DNA of 64,000 nt. Origin: Cocos nucifera. Taxonomy: Eukaryota; Streptophyta; Magnoliopsida; Arecales; Arecaceae. The translations under genes were made by a program, and so were the position numbers. Location: contig QRFJ01002300.1 in NCBI GenBank assembly GCA_006176705.1, positions 167,539-231,538 on the forward strand, given 5' to 3'. The notes beneath the pieces are model-generated. The model saw only the letters and a list, made by a program, of their open reading frames with translations. It made no database searches and was not told the DNA's origin. Shown one piece after another: positions 47,393 to 58,334 of the stretch (the first letter of the stretch is position 1; each line of letters begins with the position of its first letter).

Positions 47393-48488
47393 TGATTATT
47401 TTATGATTATATATGCATGTTTAGATTATTTATTAGATTAGATATAATTTATAATCTAATTATTAAATCTAAAATTAAAAATCATGATCACACGAATTGA
47501 TTATAATGTTATCCTACTGTAAGGTTTATCCCTTATAGTGGAGAGGTTATCCTAGTTCGTATAGATTTATTTTTTATCATAAATTTATTAGATATGATCT
47601 AATTTTATTTATTATTTATTAGATTTAAAAGAGTTTTAGATCTAAAAATAAAAGTTTTAGATTGCAAGGACTGATTATAAGGTTGTCCTACTATAAGGTT
47701 TGTCCCTTATAGTGGAGAGGTTATCCTAGTACGTACTAATCTAAAATATTTACTATAAAATTTTAGATTAGATCTAAGAGATTTTATAATCTAATTAAAA
47801 ATATTTTAATCTAATTTTAATCATCATAAATATGTTAGATTTGATCTAAGATAATTTATGATTGATTGAAGTTGAAACTATTCCAATTACATGAACTTGT
47901 TTAGAATAGATTTAAAGTAGTTTCATGCTTATCTTACTTGCATATTAATTATGAATCAAAAATTCAACTTGTTTGATAGAACCATGTTATAAACATATTT
48001 TATAAATGTAAAAATTATTTTTAAAAAGTTGAATCCCAACCCTCAGTCCAAAACTTAATTAAGAATTAAGAAGTTGTTTGACTAGGATCAGGATTATGAA
48101 TTAAAGATCCTAAGACATAAATCATAACACATTGGGTTAAATGGGTTAGTGGGGATTAGGTCCATTAATTAGGTTAGACCTAGGATTATATTAAAGAATG
48201 AACTTAATAAGAGAATTGACTAAATCTAATCAATTATTATCTTAGATTAGGTCAAAAATTCTCTAGATCAATCACAATAGTCATAGTTGGTCAAGTCCAT
48301 GTCTTTAATGAGACTCAAGATGGACTTGATTCTTGACTTTGTGGTCTAGCATGAACTATTAGGTTGATCTAATCAAGACTAATTAAATAAGTTGGTGTCT
48401 AAGGTAAACCAGATTGGTGGTCTTTAATTGCTAGCCCACTTACCTGGCCATTTCTGATGGTGTCTAAGGCAAGCTTTGGTAGACCCTC
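47393..48488 (+). other. Leader of element H
   Basis: No coding signal; very AT-rich. A block around CCTACTGTAAGGTTTATCCC and TTATAGTGGAGAGGTTATCC occurs twice, near 47498-47563 and 47673-47737 (offset about 175 bp). The end shares GTGTCTAAGG phrases with the leaders of G, C and J. Confidence 0.7.
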
Positions 48489-50331
48489 TGATAAATGATA
48501 AAAATATACTAATAAAAGTATTAAATTATAAAATAAATTAATCTATTTCTTTAAAAATTGATATTTTTATTAATCTTATGTAGGAAAGAAGGCCACCAAT
48601 GTGAAGATCTTATTTTTTTGGTTCAGATGAAATAAATTTCAGACAAAACGGACTTCAAATGAGCCCGAAATTGAATTTCAAAAAAAAAAAAAAACTAGTT
48701 TGGTTAAAATCAGTTCAGAAAATTAGCTCAGTAGACCGCTCGGCTCGACCACAGACCGACCCGCCAATGCAATGCTGACGTTAGCATTTTTCGTGATGCA
48801 TGGTGGACCATCTGGATGGTAATTTGGGAATTTCACATGAAGAAGCGCGCTCTGATTGGTTGAAGAACGTGGTGGCCTACGCAACATCGGGCTTGCGCAT
48901 GGTCTACAGAGGGCAATTTGAGAATTTTGTCTGATCCAACGGGCGTCTTTCACTGAAACTTGATTGGACGGTCAAAAAGAAAGCACTGATGAATGGCATC
49001 CGCAGCTCTCGATCGAGATCCAACGACTGAGATTCATCCCGACGTTAAACTAAAGATCAGAAGCCTTCTTTCTATGCGATTGGATGACCTAGATTCAATC
49101 CAACGGTTGATCCAATGGTTGGCATGAAATCTGACTTGATCTAAATTATTTTAAGGGGTTTTTAAGTAATTTTTGGACCGTTTGATCAACATCCAACGAT
49201 CAGAATTACCCAGATCATAATTTGAGTTGTTTTGGGAGTCTTAAAACCTAATTTCTAAAGGATTTTGGGGGGAAATCAATCTCTTAACCTATAAAATCTG
49301 ATGTTGCCGTAGAAAATAGGGGAAGAAGTCAGAGAAAAAGAGAAAAAGAGAAAAAGGGAGAGAGTTAGAGAAATAAAGAAAAACAAAAAGAGAAAGAGAG
49401 GAGAGAGGTAGAAAGAGAAGAGTGATTTGTTAGAGAAAAAAAAGGGTTTTTGATTTCTTTCAACAATCAAGACATCGATCAAGGAGCATCTTCTTCTTCA
49501 CCAAGTTCTGCACGCCAAAAACAATGGATAATCAATTTTAGCAATCAAACAGTCTAATTTCTCTATGCTTTTTATTTTATTCACTGTTTTTGAATTTGTT
49601 ATCATGAACTAAATTTTTTTTTTACTAAGGCTAAGATGTAGCCACTCTTTTGATGCAATATTCAGTGTGATTATTTTTAAATTTTATTCAAGAGGAGTAT
49701 ATAAATCTGATCTTAATGCTTTTAGATTACTAGCCATCTTCTAATTGATCTGATGAACATAGATGTTATGGACCAAGTACATCTATGTTATTGCTTCTTG
49801 ATTATATATCTTGTAATATGAATCAAATTAGAATTCATATGCATGCAGGAATATTGGTATGCTTTAGACGCAGCATATTTTAATTAGATGATTTCATAAA
49901 ACTTAATGCATTAATATTTATTTAAATTACACCTGGATCAAAGGATAATTAATAAATATTGATAGTTTTGCTATGCCTAGATCAAAGGGTAGTAAATAAA
50001 TTAGGAGACTCCACCGTCATATAAAATAAAATTAATGTAAAAACCTGAATATTGTATTGACTGAGTTGGTGAACCGATTGCCTTAGTAATTCATTGCTTT
50101 TGAGTTTAAAACCCTAGTAATTTACACTCTCTCTATTTTCTTAAAAATTTTTAATTATTTTTTTATTTTGTTCTTTAATTTCTTATTCTCATAAATCGAT
50201 CTTCTAAATAAGGCATAGAAAAGAGCTTTTCAGTACTTATTTTCCAATCCTTTAGGGATGATACTCTACTCGTTCACTTTATTACTTGATCGACTGGTGC
50301 ATTTACCATAGCTATAAATTAGTATGCATCA
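48489..50331 (+). repeat. 5' LTR of element E (1843 bp)
   Basis: It starts TGATAAATGATAAAAATAT and ends AGTATGCATCA. It has several ATCCAACGG-type words between 48935 and 49200, TATAAAAT at 49290-49297 and a long purine-rich tract just after. F is a solo LTR of the same lineage. Confidence 0.83.
49318..49446 (+). repeat. Purine-rich (GA) tract in the E LTR
   Basis: About 130 bp of almost only A and G on the plus strand, with repeated GAGAAAAA and GAGAGAGG units. It starts about 20 bp after the TATA box, so it would lie in the 5' end of the transcript. The antisense ORF here is low-complexity. Confidence 0.8.
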
Positions 50332-50336
50332 AGTTT

Positions 50337-50356
50337 TTAGCATCATTGCCAGGGAT
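50337..50356 (+). promoter_or_regulatory. Primer region of element E (tRNA-Asp-like, decayed)
   Basis: TTAGCATCATTGCCAGGGAT lies five bases after the LTR end. It resembles the TGGCGCCGTTGCCGGGGAT primer site typical of Athila/Tat elements, with several transitions. Confidence 0.65.
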
Positions 50357-50444
50357 TGTATCTAAAATAATATTAAAATTTTGATCCTAGCTTTACTTTA
50401 GAAATTTATTTTTAATTTTTATTATTTAATTTTTTTTTTAGTGC

Positions 50445-52018
50445 ATGACATGTATTGGACATAGTAAATTACTACCTTTAGATCCAAAAATTGAAAGGAC
50501 CATTAGAAGACTACAACAAGAGAGAAACATGGCAACTGAAGATCCTAATGACATCAATCTAGGATTGGATATGGCAACTGAAGGACAGCATGAAGCTATT
50601 CGATTAGTACATCATCCATTAAATGATTATATCACACCATCTATAGCTGATGCAGCTTCGAGTATCAGGAGACCGCCTGTACGAGCAAACAACTTCAAAA
50701 TAAAATCGACAATGATTCAGATGATTCAATCAACTATCTAATTCAGTGGATACCTGCATGATGATCCGAATGCCCATATTTCTAATTTTCTTGAACTTTG
50801 CGATACTTTTAAAATTAATGGGGTGTCGGATGTTGCTATTAGATTAAGATTATTTCCTTTCTCTTTATAGGACAAAGCTAAGAGTTGGCTTCATTTTCTT
50901 TCTGTAGGTTCTATCATAATTTGGGATATCCTAGCCCAAAAATTCTTAGCCAAGTACTTTCCACCTTCCAAGACTGCCAAGATGCGCAACGATATCACTT
51001 TATGCAGATGGACATGGAGACACTATATGAGGCTTGGGAACGTTTCAAGGAATTGCTGAGGAGATGTCCACATTATCAACTACCCGTATGGCTTCAGGTA
51101 CAAACTTTCTATAATGATTTATCTCCTACTAATCATTTTATGATTGATGCAGCAGTAGGAAGAACCATTAATCGAAAAATGGAGGAAGAAGCTTTCAATC
51201 TAATCGATGAGATAGCATCAAATAGCTATCAATGGCAGACAGAATGTATGATGCCAAAAAGACTAGCAGCTGTGTAGGGAGTAGATTGCATGCCAACCTT
51301 ACTAGCTGAAATTGCAGCCCTTAGAGCCGAAGTCAACAACTTAAAGGGAACAGCTATGCATGTTTAGAGCATTACTTATGACCTATGTGGAGGAGGACAC
51401 GATACGAGCAATTTCCAGACAGGTAATCCTTTTGCTAAAATAATTGATACAGCTAATTATATTGGTAATTTTTTTAGGCCGCAACAAAACAATCCCTACT
51501 CCAACACATACAATCAAGGGTGGAGGCAGCACCCAAATTTTTCATGGAGCAATCAAAATGCAGCACAACAGCCACCCTCGAGATTCCAAGTACCTGAAAA
51601 GAAGTCCAACATGGAAGAGTTGATGGTCAAATTTATGCAAAACCAAGAAGCAACTATAAAAAATTTGGAAGCCAAACTTAGGCAGGACCAAACAGCAGCA
51701 ATTCAAAACTTGGAGATGCAAATAGGTCAAATGGCTAAAATAATCTCCGAGAGACCTTAGGGATCCTTGCCCTACAACACAGAGACCAATCCAAGGGAGC
51801 AAGTCAATGCTATCACCCTAAGAAGTGGTACAAAGTTGAAGGAGCCACATCAGAAGAAAGAGACTGAAGAGCCAACTACAAATAAGGAACCATCAACTAA
51901 AATTCGTCAGTCACCAAAACAACCAGCAGATGGATGGTCTCCAGGTATACGGTTTGCTAATCCAAATGTGAAGCCCTATGTGCGACCACTACCATTCCCA
52001 GAGAGACAAATATAGCAT
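50445..52018 (+). pseudogene. gag of element E (Athila type)
   Basis: The N-terminus is open at 50445-50741. The gag core follows with stops: FSGYLHDDPNAHISNFLELC, then RLRLFPFSL (stop at about 50869), DKAKSWLHFLS and AKYFPPSKTAKMRNDIT. A frameshift near 50985 moves the reading to the piece 50885-51277, which has METLYEAWERFKELLRRCPH and LQVQTFYNDLS. A zinc-like CGGGHDT lies near 51380-51410. A Gln/Asn-rich part and a coiled-coil-like stretch end at a stop near 51758. The piece 51767-52015 has VNAITLRSGTKL, the usual segment before Athila protease. Confidence 0.88.
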
Positions 52019-52099
52019 TCAGATAAGGAATTTTCTAACTTTTTCAAAATTCTAAAGAATTTACATATTAATATTTCTTTTGTAGATGCTATTACTCAA

Positions 52100-52495
52100 A
52101 TGCCCAGGTATGCCAAGTTTCTCAAAGAAATCCTAACAAATAAGAAAAAGCTGAAGGAGCATGAGAGAATAAATTTGAATGAAGAATGCTCAGTAATACT
52201 TCAAAATAAATTACCACAGAAGTTAAAAGATTCAGAGAGTTTTACTATCCCCTGCATTATTGGTGATTGTAGTTTTGATAAAGTTTTATGTGATTTAGGA
52301 GCAAGCATTAATCTCATGCCTTTTTCTATTTTCAAGAAGCTGGGTTTAGGAGAACCAAAGCCTACCACTATTACTCTTCAATTACCTGACAGATCAATCA
52401 AATATCCAAGAGGTATAGTGGAGGATGTCTTGGTAAAGGTAAACAAGTTTATTTTTTCTATTGATTTTATTGTTCTTAATATGAAAGAAGATTAT
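52100..52495 (+). pseudogene. Protease of element E, first part (cut by J)
   Basis: Open frame from 52100 with MPRYAKFLKEILTNKKKL and the active-site region VLCDLGASINLMPFSIFKKLG, where DLGA stands for the D-T/S-G-A triad as usual in Athila-like proteases. The frame is intact up to the ATTAT target site of J and picks up again at 62519. This frame was therefore still open here when J inserted, although gag and RT of E are decayed. Confidence 0.88.
52491..52495. repeat. TSD of element J, left copy (ATTAT)
   Basis: ATTAT before the LTR start TGAAGGG; the second copy is at 62514-62518 after the LTR end TAACA. Confidence 0.93.
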
Positions 52496-54787
52496 TGAAG
52501 GGAAATCCTGATTTCCCGGTCCAGGTTCGTTCAGATCAGATCAGATCAAGAGATATATTTCAAAACTTTTTTTTCTTGATCCCAATCAGATCTTGATATG
52601 TTTTAGATCTGATTCTTATTATTTTAATAAAATAAAATTAAAAGATAAATTAAATCAAATTTTATTTACCTGATCTGGGTAATCCTATTACCCTGTTGAT
52701 GATCCTGTTTGCAGCGGAAGGTTTTGGATCTTAGCCACGCAAGCGCCTGGCCTCTACCGGTATCCACTCGGGTTGGATCTGGAGATCCTCTTCTTCTCTA
52801 TCACACCTCCAAAAATCAGATCTGGATCTGATCTGGAGGATCTTCAAAACTCTTTTGAAGATGAGCAGTCGTCCTTTGCAGCAGCGCAGCCTTCTTATTT
52901 TGATCGCCTTTCTTTGATCTGAATCGCACCAACCAAGGTCCAAAACTCCTTTTGGATGTGGAGAGCAAGGGGAGAAGAGACTATGGCATGGAGAAGGAGG
53001 GGAGAGGCAGCCTTGGGGCGTGGGGTTTCTCAATTGAATTGCTTCTTCTTAGAATCTGAGTTGGGCGCAGGGTCTTATTTATAGACTAAGCGTGATCCAA
53101 CTCCTCTTCCTCCCAACCAATCACAACCCTTTGTGAAATCAGATCTAAATCTGATTGGTGGGAATAGAGACCCCTGGATTCCTCCTTAGAGGGCGCCTAA
53201 GACCAGTCAAAGTTGGTTCTTAGAAGAACTCTAATTGAAATCCAAAAAGGAGATGGAGTCCCTTGTCCAACAAGGACTCCTAGGCGCCTCCAACTTGGGC
53301 ACACGCCTAGGGTGGCATGCGCCCTTCTCCTTGCCAGGTTCTGGCAGGGGGACAGGCCCCCACCAGCTCTCCAATAGGTGCATGACATGTGGTCAAAAGT
53401 CAAAGTGTCAATGGTCAACGTTTGACCAGTCAAAGGTCAACTTTTGACCAAAGTCAAAGGAACAAGAAATGGCAGGTGACCAAAAATGGCAGGTAATTGT
53501 CTTACAAAATAAGACAACCTTTTCTGACTTGGACAAGCTCCAGTCAGACCATAGTGAAGGCCTCTGATTGAGCACAAACTCCTTTGGCTCAGTCAGGACA
53601 ACTTATTTATGATAGTAAAAGAAGAACGTTAGGTTCAATCGAGTGCTAGCACGATTTTCTTGAACCTAATTGAATCTCATTCAGATCAATTGAACTGGAT
53701 CAGTTCAATTGATGATCACCAGATTCAAACCCTTGTTTGTGTGACCCAGTTAGGTTCAGTTCTGTATGGTAATGGGATATGTCATGATCTCTATCATCGA
53801 CATCATCGAAACTCTCTTTCGATGGATCAGAACTCTTCTGATTCGAACAGCTAGAATGATCGATCATCTAAATCATTCTAATTGCTCCCAAAATCCACCA
53901 GTGACACCTAGCAGTATATGGTGGCAACCCATCAGAGCTGAATGCGAACCTCTTGGTGCAGCTACCTGTGTGATTAAGTTCTTCTATCTTGAGCCCCGAT
54001 CAGATTAGGGTTAAGGTGAACTCGTCAAACCCTAGTTCTCTGTCATATGATGTAATCATTCGATTCAAGTCCGATGTGAAAATCTAAATAGAAACTCTTT
54101 CTATTATTTCACTCTGCCATGGCCATGGGCTTCTGGACTTGATTCTCATGATCATCATAGGGCTGCTCCTCTACCACCGAGGTAGATAGATTCCATCTTG
54201 ATGCAATCCAGTTCCTACAATGAACATGCTATAGCCAACATACACCTCAGGGTTCCATATGGCTAGGAGACCGAGTAATGGTGTAGTCAAACTATAACAC
54301 CCTCAAGGTGAACTGCCGATGCACCTCAGGTCAAAGAACCAGACACACTACTGCAGCATCGAGTCAGTCATTGACGAGAAGGTAGACTTCCTAATGACTA
54401 CTCGAGGTGGTCACGCTCAGTGCCCTCGTTCTCTAACGAGTACCTGTACTCTCGCTCCGGTGTCTCCACACCGTAGACTCAAGACTCATCTACTAAAGAG
54501 AAGCGATTGTACACCAACCTTTCCGGATCAATCACCATCCTCGTGATGATCCTATGGTCGGGAGCATTTTATGAGTTAATAATGATTATTCATGTCTTAA
54601 ATTTTCAACTCTTGAAAATATGAATTATCATTACCATTAACTCAAAGGATGTATCACAGACACTAAATACACATATGTGATAGAAAATAACCCATTTTAT
54701 TGATTTTAGTCAAAATTATAATTTTGCCCCTAGAAGTGTATTACAAGTGTCAGCCAATTCTGGCTTCTAGGGCACATATATCTAACA
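52496..54787 (-). repeat. 3' LTR of element J (2292 bp)
   Basis: TGAAGGGAAATCC...TCTAACA on plus. TATAAAT on minus at 53077-53083. The W-box cluster is at 53391-53459 and has one more RGTCAA than the other copies. More than twenty single-base differences from the 5' LTR are visible by eye. Confidence 0.96.
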
Positions 54788-54798
54788 ATCTCCCACTT
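54788..54798 (-). promoter_or_regulatory. Polypurine tract of element J
   Basis: On minus AAGTGGGAGAT, directly before the 3' LTR start TGTTAGAT. Confidence 0.85.
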
Positions 54799-54801
54799 GT
54801 C

Positions 54802-55582
54802 CTAAAGCCAATTGGCTACAAGTCTAAGTCCCATCTTCTCAAGGTGGGCTTCGATCTTCTGCTGGCCCAACGGCTTTGTAAGTGGGTCTGCCACATTATC
54901 TGTGGAGTTGACTCTCTTGACCTCGACGTAACCCTTCTCGAGGTAATCGCGGATGAGGTGGTATCGCCGCTCAATGTGCTTGGATTTTTGGTGAGACCTC
55001 GGCTCCTTAGCAAGGGCTATGGCGCCATTGTTGTCGCAGTATAGAGGAATGGCATCTGATGGCATTACTCCAATTTCTGCAGCAAACTTCTTGTACCAGA
55101 ATGCTTCCTTCGCAGCCTCTGATGCAGCGATATATTCTGCTTCCATGGTGGAATCTGCTATCACAGTTTGCTTGGAACTCTTCCAGCTGACAGCACCACC
55201 ATTGCACACAAACAGACTCCCAGATGTCGACTTTCGATCATCTATATCGGACATGAAAGTCCGAGTCTGTGTATCCCTGGACTTGGAGTTCTCCATTACC
55301 AAAGACCAACATCATATCCTTAGTTCTTCTCAAGTACTTAAGGATACATTTCACAGAAGTCCAGTGTTCTTCACCTGGATTTGACTGATATCTGCTTGTG
55401 ACACTCACAGCATGGGCTATATCAGGTCGTGTACATAGCATGGCATACATGAGGCTCCCTATTGCAGAAGCATAAGGGATCTTGCTCATGCGTTCTATTT
55501 CCTCAGGTGTGCTAGGGCACATCTTCTTGGAAAGATGAATACCATGTCTGAAGGGTATTAATCCCCTCTTAGAGTTTTCCAT
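54802..55582 (-). pseudogene. RNase H of element J (one frameshift)
   Basis: The piece 55238-55582 carries the RT-RNase H connection (GIHLSKKMCPSTPEEIERM, PYASAIGSLMYAMLCTRPDIAHA) and the first RNase H Asp block (GYTDSDF). A frameshift between about 55240 and 55300 leads to 54802-55302 with [57 protein letters not shown] and [10 protein letters not shown], ending at a stop at 54802. All catalytic blocks are recognisable. It would remove the RNA strand during cDNA synthesis. Confidence 0.92.
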
Positions 55583-55583
55583 A

Positions 55584-56525
55584 CTAAACCTCTTTAGTAC
55601 TTTCCTCTATGTACATCTTCTGTGAAAGTCCTAGCATCCTATTCGGTCTATCCCTATAGACCTTAATTCCTAGAATAAAGGATGCTTCACCTAGGTCTTT
55701 CATGGAGAATTCCTTGGACAACCACATCTTGACTGATGTCAACATGGGAATATCATTCCCAATAAGGAGGATGTCATCCACGTACAATACGAGGAAGACA
55801 ACAGCGCTCCCACTGACCCTTTTGAAAACACATGGTTCCTCTTCATTTTTGATGAAACCAAACTTTTTGATCACATCATTGAAACGAGTGTTCCAGCTCC
55901 GAGATGCTTGCTTAAGTCCATATATGGACCTTTGCAGCTTGCAAACCTTGTGATCAGTATCACTGGATGTGAAACCTAGCGGCTGTTCCATATAGATATC
56001 TTCCTCAAGATATCCATTTAGGAATGCCGTTTTCACGTCCATTTGCCATATTTCATAATCGAAATAGGCTGCAACAGCAAGCAATGTGCGGATGGATTTT
56101 AGCATAGCTACTGGGGAAAAGGTATCCTGATAGTCAATGCCTTCGCGTTGACTATAACCTTTTGCCACCAATCTAGCCTTGAATGTCTCCACATTCCCAT
56201 CTGCACCAATCTTTCTCTTGAAGATCCATTTACATCCAATAGGTACTATACCTTCTGGTGGATCTACCAAGGTCCAGACTTGGTTTGAGTGCATCGAGTC
56301 AATTTCTGACTGCATTGCCTCTAGCCATTTCTCGGAGTCGATATCTGATATCGCCTCGTTGTAGGTTTTGGGATCATCACCATGAGCACCATTACCTACG
56401 AGGAACATTTCCTCTACATCCTCTGAAATAATACCTAAGTATCTTTCAGGGGGACGGGAAACTCTTTCCGATCTACGAGGTGGAGGAGGTAGTGTTCTTA
56501 TTGGCTCAACCTGATTTGGTTCCAC
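55584..56525 (-). pseudogene. RT of element J (long intact piece)
   Basis: An open piece of 313 codons holds the whole linker and RT. It starts with a Pro/Arg stretch (RTLPPPPRRSERVSRPPERY). Then come WLEAMQSEIDSM, VWTLVDPPEG, KWIFKRK, KARLVAKGYSQREGIDY, QMDVKTAFLNGYLEE, KVCKLQRSIYGLKQASRSW and the catalytic LYVDDILLIGND with both Asp residues. It ends after GLSQKMYIEE by a frameshift at about 55590. It is the best-kept enzyme domain in the window. ATG 56525 is an internal Met, as pol is normally made from one gag-pol frame. Confidence 0.93.
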
Positions 56526-56603
56526 TTGGTCCTTAGCTCGTTCTGCTTGTGAGACTTTCTCATCAAGCTTGATCTGCTTTCCAATGCCGCTATCTTGAAT
56601 AAA

Positions 56604-57492
56604 CTATTTTTCAAGAAAGATGGCATGTCGACTCACAATCACATTGTGGTCTTCTGGAATGTAGAAATAGTATCCTAATGACTCTTTAGGATATCCTATG
56701 AATCGAGCTCTGAAGGACCTAAACTCTAACTTGTCCGCTTGTTGTCTTTTGACATGAGCCGGACAACCCCAAATTCTGAGATGACTCAGACTTGGTTTCT
56801 TACCGTGCCATATCTCATACGGTGTGGTAGGAACGGTTTTAGAGGGAACCCTATTCAGTAGATAGATTGAAGTTAACAATGAGTGTCCCCAAAGAAAATC
56901 AGGGAGGTCTGTGAAGCTCATCATGGATCGAACCATATCCTAATAGAGTCCGATTTCTCCATTCTGAAACCCCGTTGAGTTGAGGTGTTCCTGGTGGAGT
57001 CCATTGAGAGACTATGCCATTATCCTTGAGATAGTCTAGGAATTCCCTGCTAAGGTATTCACCTCCTCGATCTGATCGAAGAACCTTAATGGGTTTTCCT
57101 GTTTGTTTTTCTACTTCATGTCTGAATTCTTTGAACTTTTCAAAAGCTTCAGACTTGTGTCTCATAAGATACACATACCCATACCTAGACAGATCATCGG
57201 TAAAGGTAATGAAGTAGACAAAATTGCCTCTAGCCGGCACATCAAATGGGCCGCACACATCAGTATGTACTAGGGCAAGGAGATCTGTGGCCCTCTCCCC
57301 ATGTCCAACAAAAGGGAGTTTAGTCATTTTGCCTTGAAGACAGGATTCACAAGTTGGATATGACTCGGAAGTCAATGGACTCAATAGCCCATTTTTCTCC
57401 AATTTGTTGATCCTATCTTCTGCTATATGACCTAATCTCAGGTGCCATAGATATCTGTCGTTTGGACTATCCCTAGGTCGTTTGGCATTCAC
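56604..57492 (-). pseudogene. Integrase of element J (one frameshift)
   Basis: The piece 56899-57492 holds the HHCC zinc domain (YLWHLRLGHIAEDRI, CESCLQGKM) and the core with VHTDVCGPFD, RSDRGGEYL and the Glu in GVSEWRNRT, so the D,D-35-E residues are all present. A frameshift at about 56900-56936 leads to 56604-56936, the end of the core and the C-terminal part (TPYEIWHGKKPSLSHLRIWGC, FIGYPKESLGYYFY), ending at a TAG at 56604 that separates it from RT in the same frame. Integrase begins directly after the gag zinc-knuckle region, with no protease between. Confidence 0.92.
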
Positions 57493-58334
57493 GTTTTGCT
57501 CGAATAATGAGCATACCTCCAGAAGGACCTTCCTTCTTGTTCTTCAGGGTGGCCAGGTAAGTAGGGCAGTTCCGCTTCCAATGGCCGTCGCTGTTGCAAT
57601 GGAAACACTTTCCTTTGCCATCGGCCTTTTTCTTCGATTCTGCCTTCTTCTTCTTTGATCCTTCCACCTTTTGCTTTTTCACAGACTTCTTTTTCTTTCC
57701 ATAAGACTTTCTTTTGGAAGAAGTCCGTTCCATAGCAAGAACTGAGCCTTTAGAACCTTTCATAGAAAGCTCAGCGGTAACCAGCATATTCATTAACTCG
57801 GCCAAGGAATTTCTGAAGTTTATGCATGTGGTAATTCATGATGAATTGCCCATATGCATCAGTCAAGGATTGCAGAATAATATCGTTCTGCAGGTCCAAG
57901 TCCAACTTCACACCGAGCTTCTCAAGCTCTTCCATGTCCTTGATCATTGTCAGACAGTGATCTTGGACTGACTGCCCATCACGCATCTTAGCCTTAAAAA
58001 GTCATTTTGTGACTTGATATTTGGCTGCGCGACTCTGTTCACCAAACATCTCCTGCAGGTGAGCCAACATTTGGCGAGCAGTCCCGATATCTTCATGTTG
58101 GCGCTGGAGCTCATCAGACATCGAGCCCAACATGTAATATCTGGCCTTATTATCTTCGTCAATCCATTTTTCCAGAGACGCTCTCTGTTCAACAGATGGA
58201 CGGGCTGGTAATGTGGGAGGGTCCTGGTCCAAAACATGGGTTAACTTCTCGGAACCCAAAACAATTTTGTAGTTCCTGAGCCAATCTTTATAATTGGGTC
58301 CAGTCAGTCTATGTGTGTCCAGGATACGTGCCAA
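57473..58334 (-). pseudogene. gag of element J
   Basis: ATG 58334 opens MARILDTHRLTGPNYKDWL, a standard copia gag start. An in-frame TGA at about 58002-58004 breaks it (a CGA Arg codon would fit), and the same frame continues as 57771-57986 (MRDGQSVQDHCL, KLGVKLDLDLQ). A frameshift near 57800 leads to 57473-57805, with a very Lys-rich stretch and the zinc knuckle CFHCNSDGHWKRNC with all four ligands. Its end, GGMLIIRAK, matches the start of the protease region of C but then jumps to the integrase leader. Confidence 0.92.

Larger units (their letters stand above)
44894..48488 (+). mobile_element. Element H: copia retrotransposon (same family as G), 5' part
   Basis: A 5' LTR, a primer site and about 1.1 kb of leader are present. 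E is inserted at 48489, before any gag. The rest of H should lie beyond the right edge of the window. H interrupts the gag of I at 44894. Confidence 0.83.
48489..52495 (+). mobile_element. Element E: Athila-like Ty3/gypsy retrotransposon, left part
   Basis: 5' LTR, tRNA-Asp-like primer region, gag and the start of protease. J is inserted at 52496 and E continues at 62514 with the same reading. The 3' part of E lies beyond the window. The five bases before E are CCCTC; the partner cannot be checked. Confidence 0.87.

Noticed and set aside
49276..49482. Ser/Phe/Leu-rich minus-strand ORF as a membrane protein gene
   Set aside because: It is the complement of the GA tract and low-complexity.
53197..53447. 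Recurring 60-100 codon ORFs in all three J LTRs on both strands
   Set aside because: They recur only because the LTR does. Overlapping frames differ between copies by indels, and no domain is visible.
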